From: Planctomycetota bacterium
GTDB lineage: Bacteria > Planctomycetota > Planctomycetia > Isosphaerales > Isosphaeraceae
Reading direction: 5' to 3'
NCBI GenBank assembly: GCA_021778575.1
Contig: JAJYCH010000002.1
Coordinates: 1 to 26,129 of the forward strand
DNA length: 26,129 nucleotides
Position numbers and translations under genes: made by a program
Notes under the pieces: generated by a model
Told to the model about the DNA's origin: nothing
Seen by the model: only the letters and a program-made list of their open reading frames with translations
Databases searched by the model: none
Shown: positions 22,940 to 26,129 of the stretch, piece by piece
How positions within the stretch are numbered: the stretch's first letter is position 1
Layout of the letters: every line of letters starts with the position of its first letter

Positions 22940-23503
22940 ATGATGATCAAGGCCACCGACATCCGCCGAGGGATGGTGATCACGATGGAAGGAGTCAACT
23001 TCGTCGTGGTTGACTTCGCCCACCATACGCCGGGCAACCTTCGCGCGATGGTCCAGACCAAGCTCCGCAACATGAATTCGGGCTCGCTCGTCGACAAGCG
23101 GTTGCGATCGGTCGACCAGATCGAAGTTCCTTACGTCGAGACCAAGGAATACGAATATCTCTATTCCTCGGGTGACGAGCACGTCTTCATGGACACCGAG
23201 ACCTTCGACCAGCTCAGCTTCGCGCCCGAGATCATCGGCACGTCGATGCAGTACCTCTTGCCCAACAGCCGGGTGATGGTCATGCACGTCCCCGACAAGC
23301 CGGTCTCGATCGAAGTTCCCGCTTCGATTGACCTCGTCGTCGTCGACACCCCCCCTTCGATCAAGGGGGCGACCGCGACCAACCAGTACAAGGAAGCGAC
23401 GCTCGAAACCGGACTGAAAGTCAGCGTCCCGCCGTTCGTCGGACCCGGCGAGAAGATCCGGATCGACACCCGGACCGGTGAGTACGTCGAACGCGTCAAG
23501 TAA
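22940..23503 (+). CDS. efp: Elongation factor P, non-lysine loop type
   Basis: The 187-residue product (186 if the next ATG at 22943 is used) has the three EF-P domains: KOW-like 1-65, OB 66-130, and the C-terminal OB domain ending PGEKIRIDTRTGEYVERVK. EF-P enters the ribosomal E site and rescues ribosomes stalled at proline runs. The loop that reaches the peptidyl-transferase centre reads HHTPGNLRAMVQTKL: the position of the modified lysine (E. coli Lys34) is Asn33, with Arg two residues later. Lysylation or hydroxylation by the EpmA/B/C route is therefore ruled out, and the rhamnosylated arginine would also be out of register. Similar loops occur in planctomycete and verrucomicrobial EF-P, as I recall. 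The usual Shine-Dalgarno sequence is weak here. Confidence 0.9.
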   Translation: MMIKATDIRRGMVITMEGVNFVVVDFAHHTPGNLRAMVQTKLRNMNSGSLVDKRLRSVDQIEVPYVETKEYEYLYSSGDEHVFMDTETFDQLSFAPEIIGTSMQYLLPNSRVMVMHVPDKPVSIEVPASIDLVVVDTPPSIKGATATNQYKEATLETGLKVSVPPFVGPGEKIRIDTRTGEYVERVK

Positions 23504-23528
23504 GAAAATTGCTTATGGGATCTCCGGA

Positions 23529-23552
23529 CCGAGCGATTTCCGAGTCGCTCGG
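23529..23552 (+). terminator. Hairpin terminator after efp
   Basis: CCGAGCGA (23529-23536) pairs perfectly with TCGCTCGG (23545-23552) around an 8-nt loop, and the AT-rich ATAATATTT follows. It lies 25 bp after the efp stop. The T run is imperfect. Confidence 0.55.
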
Positions 23553-23625
23553 ATAATATTTCGGCCTGGTGTTCGATCTCCTCTTGGACGGTTCGATCAC
23601 ATGCCTTTGACCGGAGATCCTCGCG

Positions 23626-23958
23626 GTGAAACTGACCTCGGAGCAAGCCGGTGCGATCACCTCGGCCGTCTGGCTGGTCGGGCTAGGAATCCTGATCACC
23701 ACCGGTTATTGGTGGCCGGGAATCCTGTTCCTGATCGGCGCCGGCTCGATCGCTCAGGGATTCGTCGAAGGGCGAGGTTGGTATAGCTTCCAGGGCAGCC
23801 TCTGGCTGATCGGCATCGGTTTCCTGTTCCTGTTCCACTTCACTATTCTCGCGCTGTTCATTCTGATTGCCATCAGTGGGCTGGTCGGCGCGTTTTGTAA
23901 ACCGTCGCCGTTCGACAAGAAGCCCAAGCCCGACCCCAGCCTCGATGACGGTTTTTGA
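23626..23958 (+). CDS. Small membrane protein (110 aa)
   Basis: The start is a GTG at 23626 with GGAGAT about 8 bases upstream. The product has three or four hydrophobic helices in two similar halves: ITSAVWLVGLGILITTGYWW-PGILFLIGAGSIAQG, then GSLWLIGIGFLFLFHFTILA-LFILIAISGLVGAF. A lysine/proline/aspartate-rich tail follows (KPSPFDKKPKPDPSLDDGF). The pattern recalls the LiaI/LiaF-like transmembrane region of envelope stress proteins, but no specific motif confirms this. Codon use fits its neighbours. Function unknown. Confidence 0.75.
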   Translation: MKLTSEQAGAITSAVWLVGLGILITTGYWWPGILFLIGAGSIAQGFVEGRGWYSFQGSLWLIGIGFLFLFHFTILALFILIAISGLVGAFCKPSPFDKKPKPDPSLDDGF

Positions 23959-24050
23959 GTGGATGAACGCGTTCCCAGGTTCTTCCCGCCCGCTCGCCTC
24001 GCGGTTAAGATCGACTTAATGCGTTGATCTTCCCGCCTGGAGCCGAGCCT

Positions 24051-25211
24051 TTGGACGCCGTGACCCGCCTGCTTTCGGACCTCGTCGCCATTCCCAGCGT
24101 GAACCCGATGGGTCGGGGCTCGACCGGTCCCGAGTTCCTCGAAGGGCGTGTCTCGGACTATCTCGAAATCTATTTTCGAGGGATTGGCGTCGCGGTTGAG
24201 CGCCAGGTTGTCTCGCCGGGACGCGACAATATCATTGCCCGTTACGACGCTCCACGATCGCGCCGGACCATCCTGTTTGATGTCCACCAAGATACCGTGC
24301 CAGCCGATGGCATGACGATCGCCCCGTTCGTTCCGGAGCAAAAAGAAGGACGGCTCTACGGTCGAGGCTCGTGCGACATCAAGGGCGGAATGGCCGCGAT
24401 GCTGACGGCCTTTGCCCGGCTGGTCCGCGAGCGCCCGAGCGACTCGGCCAGCGTGATCCTGGCCTGCACGGTGGACGAGGAGTTCACCCATACCGGGTCG
24501 TCGCGACTGGCCGATGGCAACCACGGAGCCGACCTCGCGATCGTTGCCGAGCCAACGCTTCTGAACATCGTCGACCGCCACAAAGGTGCGGTCCGCTGGA
24601 AGATCCGGACACAAGGGGTCGCCTGTCACTCATCGACGCCGAATCTCGGTGAAAACGCGATCTACACGATGGCCCGGGTCGTCTCGGCGCTTCAGGAATA
24701 CGCCGAGGGTCTGGCCCGGTCGAAACCCGACCCGGTCCTGGGCCCGCCCAGCCTCTCGGTCGGCCGGATTGAAGGAGGGGTGAGCGTCAACGTCGTGCCC
24801 GACTGGTGCCTGATCGAGATCGATCGCCGGGTGATTCCCGGCGAACGAGCCGCCGATTGCCCGGGACGCGTGCTCGCGTTTCTTCGTGAACATCTGGACG
24901 AATCGACGATGAAGCGCGTCGAGTTTCTTCCTCCCTGGGTGAACATGCCACCACTCGTCGCCGGCAAGGCGGAACCGTTTCTGCCGATGCTCCGGACCGC
25001 GATCGAGCGAGTCGGCGGTCGGTCACCTGAGGTGATCGGAGTTCCCTACGGAACCGACGCAGGACCACTCGGGGAAGCCGGCTTACCCTGCGTCGTGTTC
25101 GGCCCCGGCGATATCGCCCAGGCTCATACCAAGGACGAGTGGATCGAGCTCGACCAGGTTCATCAAGCTGCCGAAATGTACTTCGAGATGGCCCGGGAAC
25201 TCGGCCAGTGA
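24051..25211 (+). CDS. M20-family deacylase/peptidase (ArgE/DapE-like)
   Basis: I choose the TTG at 24051 (386 aa), which has GGAG eight bases upstream and starts the first helix (LDAVTRLLSDLVAIPSVNP); a TTG at 24024 has no such site. The two-zinc hydrolase residues are present: His79 in FDVHQDTVP, bridging Asp109 in GSCDIKGG, Glu143 (DEEF, catalytic base and ligand), Glu167 in VAEPT, and a final His in AQAHTKDEW. A dimerisation domain lies between. The family includes acetylornithine deacetylase, succinyl-diaminopimelate desuccinylase and carboxypeptidases; the sequence does not decide which. It is cytoplasmic. No arginine or lysine pathway gene is adjacent. Confidence 0.88.
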   Translation: MDAVTRLLSDLVAIPSVNPMGRGSTGPEFLEGRVSDYLEIYFRGIGVAVERQVVSPGRDNIIARYDAPRSRRTILFDVHQDTVPADGMTIAPFVPEQKEGRLYGRGSCDIKGGMAAMLTAFARLVRERPSDSASVILACTVDEEFTHTGSSRLADGNHGADLAIVAEPTLLNIVDRHKGAVRWKIRTQGVACHSSTPNLGENAIYTMARVVSALQEYAEGLARSKPDPVLGPPSLSVGRIEGGVSVNVVPDWCLIEIDRRVIPGERAADCPGRVLAFLREHLDESTMKRVEFLPPWVNMPPLVAGKAEPFLPMLRTAIERVGGRSPEVIGVPYGTDAGPLGEAGLPCVVFGPGDIAQAHTKDEWIELDQVHQAAEMYFEMARELGQ

Positions 25212-25316
25212 GTCTCGAGCGAGAACAGGGTCCGATCCCGCGAAGTCCGATCCGAACCTTGCGCCGCCTGGCGAGAAATTCGGAGCACCAGAGGGGTTCC
25301 CGGGCTTTTCGTGTCC

Positions 25317-26006
25317 TTACTGGAAACCCCCGCCCATGCCGCCCATGCCGCCAAACATGTTGTTGATGCCTAGCTGCCGTTGAAGGTTGAGAACGTCCAT
25401 CTGATGGGCCTGGAGCTGCTTGCTGTAATCCACGTACCTTGCTTTGACCTTGTCGTACTGTTGCCTGGCCGCGTCCAGATCGTTCTTCTTCTGTTCGGGG
25501 CTCAACCCGCCGAATTCCGAGTTCATCTCCGCCTTGGTAAGCTCCTGGATCGATGTCGTGAGCTTGTTCTGGTAAGAGCCGACTTGACTCTGAAGCAGTT
25601 GGATCTCGACCTCTCCGAGCTGTAACGCCTCGATCTGCGCAAGCTGGTCCGACTTCGGTGCCTGACGGGCTTGCGACAGCTCGCGCTTCGCCTTGAATGG
25701 CTTATCCTTGATCTCGGCCATGCTGGCGGCGCGACTCTCGATCGACGCCTTCTTGGTCTGGATGAAGTCCGAGAGCGCCACGACATCGGCCTTGGGGTTC
25801 GCCATCGTCGCTTTGCCCAGGTTGGTCAGCGCCTCTCTCAAAAGGCTCTTGTCAACCTCCTGCTCCAATTCGAGGAGGTCGAGCTTGACCCTGTCCTCGG
25901 GTGCGATCGCGACGGGGGGCCAGCCGCCCCCCATCCCACCCATCTGTGCGTGCGAGATCGAGCCAACGGCGCAAATCACGGCCAAGGCGAACGCAAAGAC
26001 TTTCAT
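25317..26006 (-). CDS. Secreted coiled-coil protein with Gly/Met-rich ends
   Basis: The 229-residue product has a signal peptide (MKVFAFALAVICAVGSISHA). A short Gly/Met segment (QMGGMGGGW) comes next, then a long charged helical region (about 40-210) rich in Gln, Lys, Glu and Leu and likely to form coiled coils, then a second Gly/Met tail (NNMFGGMGGMGGGFQ). There is no cysteine or enzyme motif. The overall shape resembles periplasmic helical chaperone-like or structural proteins, but I cannot name a family. AAGGA lies 8 bases before the ATG. It is convergent with the M20 gene (105-bp gap without a clear terminator). Confidence 0.8.
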   Translation of the reverse strand: MKVFAFALAVICAVGSISHAQMGGMGGGWPPVAIAPEDRVKLDLLELEQEVDKSLLREALTNLGKATMANPKADVVALSDFIQTKKASIESRAASMAEIKDKPFKAKRELSQARQAPKSDQLAQIEALQLGEVEIQLLQSQVGSYQNKLTTSIQELTKAEMNSEFGGLSPEQKKNDLDAARQQYDKVKARYVDYSKQLQAHQMDVLNLQRQLGINNMFGGMGGMGGGFQ

Positions 26007-26052
26007 GAGAGAGTTCCTTGGAGGTGTGAGGATCTTCTCAGCTTACTCCCGA

Positions 26053-26127
26053 CTAATGCCGGAGGGAAGAACCCAGTGCGGCCAGCAATCGATGATCCTG
26101 ATCGGGGCTGGCAAAGTGCTTCGAGAG
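26053..26127 (-). CDS. Possible 3' end of an upstream gene
   Basis: From the right edge a - strand frame runs 24 codons to a TAG at 26053-26055, reading LSKHFASPDQDHRLLAALGS and then SLRH. The composition looks coding, and it lies 46 bp before the next gene on the same strand. It is too short to assign. Confidence 0.35.
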   Translation of the reverse strand, partial: LSKHFASPDQDHRLLAALGSSLRH

Positions 26128-26129
26128 AG

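Noticed and set aside
25212..25316. Terminator between the convergent M20 and coiled-coil genes
   Set aside because: Only an imperfect GGGGTTCC/GGAAACCCC pairing is visible, and part of it lies inside the end of the coiled-coil gene.

Overview
The window looks like chromosomal DNA of a GC-rich planctomycete, probably Isosphaeraceae-like. The grounds are the codon bias, a DUF1571 lipoprotein, several small secreted proteins of planctomycete type, a GH3-family enzyme, and an elongation factor P whose loop tip lacks lysine. This placement is inferred from protein resemblance only. I saw no tRNA, rRNA, CRISPR array, insertion sequence or replication origin.

Left part (about 0.4-14.0 kb): after the 3' end of one + strand gene, every gene is on the - strand. 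Read in the direction of transcription (right to left), this block starts with a type II fatty-acid or polyketide-like set. The set is a FabZ-like dehydratase, an unusually long acyl carrier protein, a second FabZ-like dehydratase, a ketosynthase-like subunit without the catalytic Cys (KS-beta, or chain-length-factor, type) and a ketosynthase with the full Cys-His-His triad (KS-alpha). The KS-alpha frame is interrupted by one in-frame TAG. Downstream on the same strand lie a membrane-anchored alpha/beta hydrolase, a GH3-type acyl-adenylating enzyme, a DUF1571 lipoprotein, a receiver-only response regulator, a NicO-type nickel/cobalt transporter, and an overlapping pair made of an enolase-superfamily enzyme and an alpha/beta hydrolase. 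A small hypothetical protein ends the block.

Middle (14.0-21.6 kb): a 424-bp divergent intergenic region separates the KS cluster from a + strand beta-propeller lipoprotein. It is followed by an M28 peptidase on the - strand, a small secreted protein behind a leader stem-loop, a HEAT-repeat membrane protein, and ilvD (branched-chain amino acid synthesis).

Right part (21.6-26.1 kb): a small accessory patch holds a ParD/ParE-type toxin-antitoxin pair with a recognisable promoter/operator, a SMI1/KNR4 (SUKH) gene broken by two single-base frameshifts, and a heptamer tandem repeat. Housekeeping and hypothetical genes follow: efp, a small membrane protein, an M20 deacylase/peptidase, a secreted coiled-coil protein and a possible partial gene at the edge.

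The main candidate for a poorly described system is the KS-alpha/KS-beta/ACP/two-dehydratase cluster, with the hydrolase and GH3 enzyme as possible release and conjugation steps. The window has no ketoreductase, enoyl reductase, malonyl transferase or KAS III, so the cluster would have to borrow these from primary fatty-acid synthesis. The TAG in KS-alpha decides whether the system is alive in this genome.
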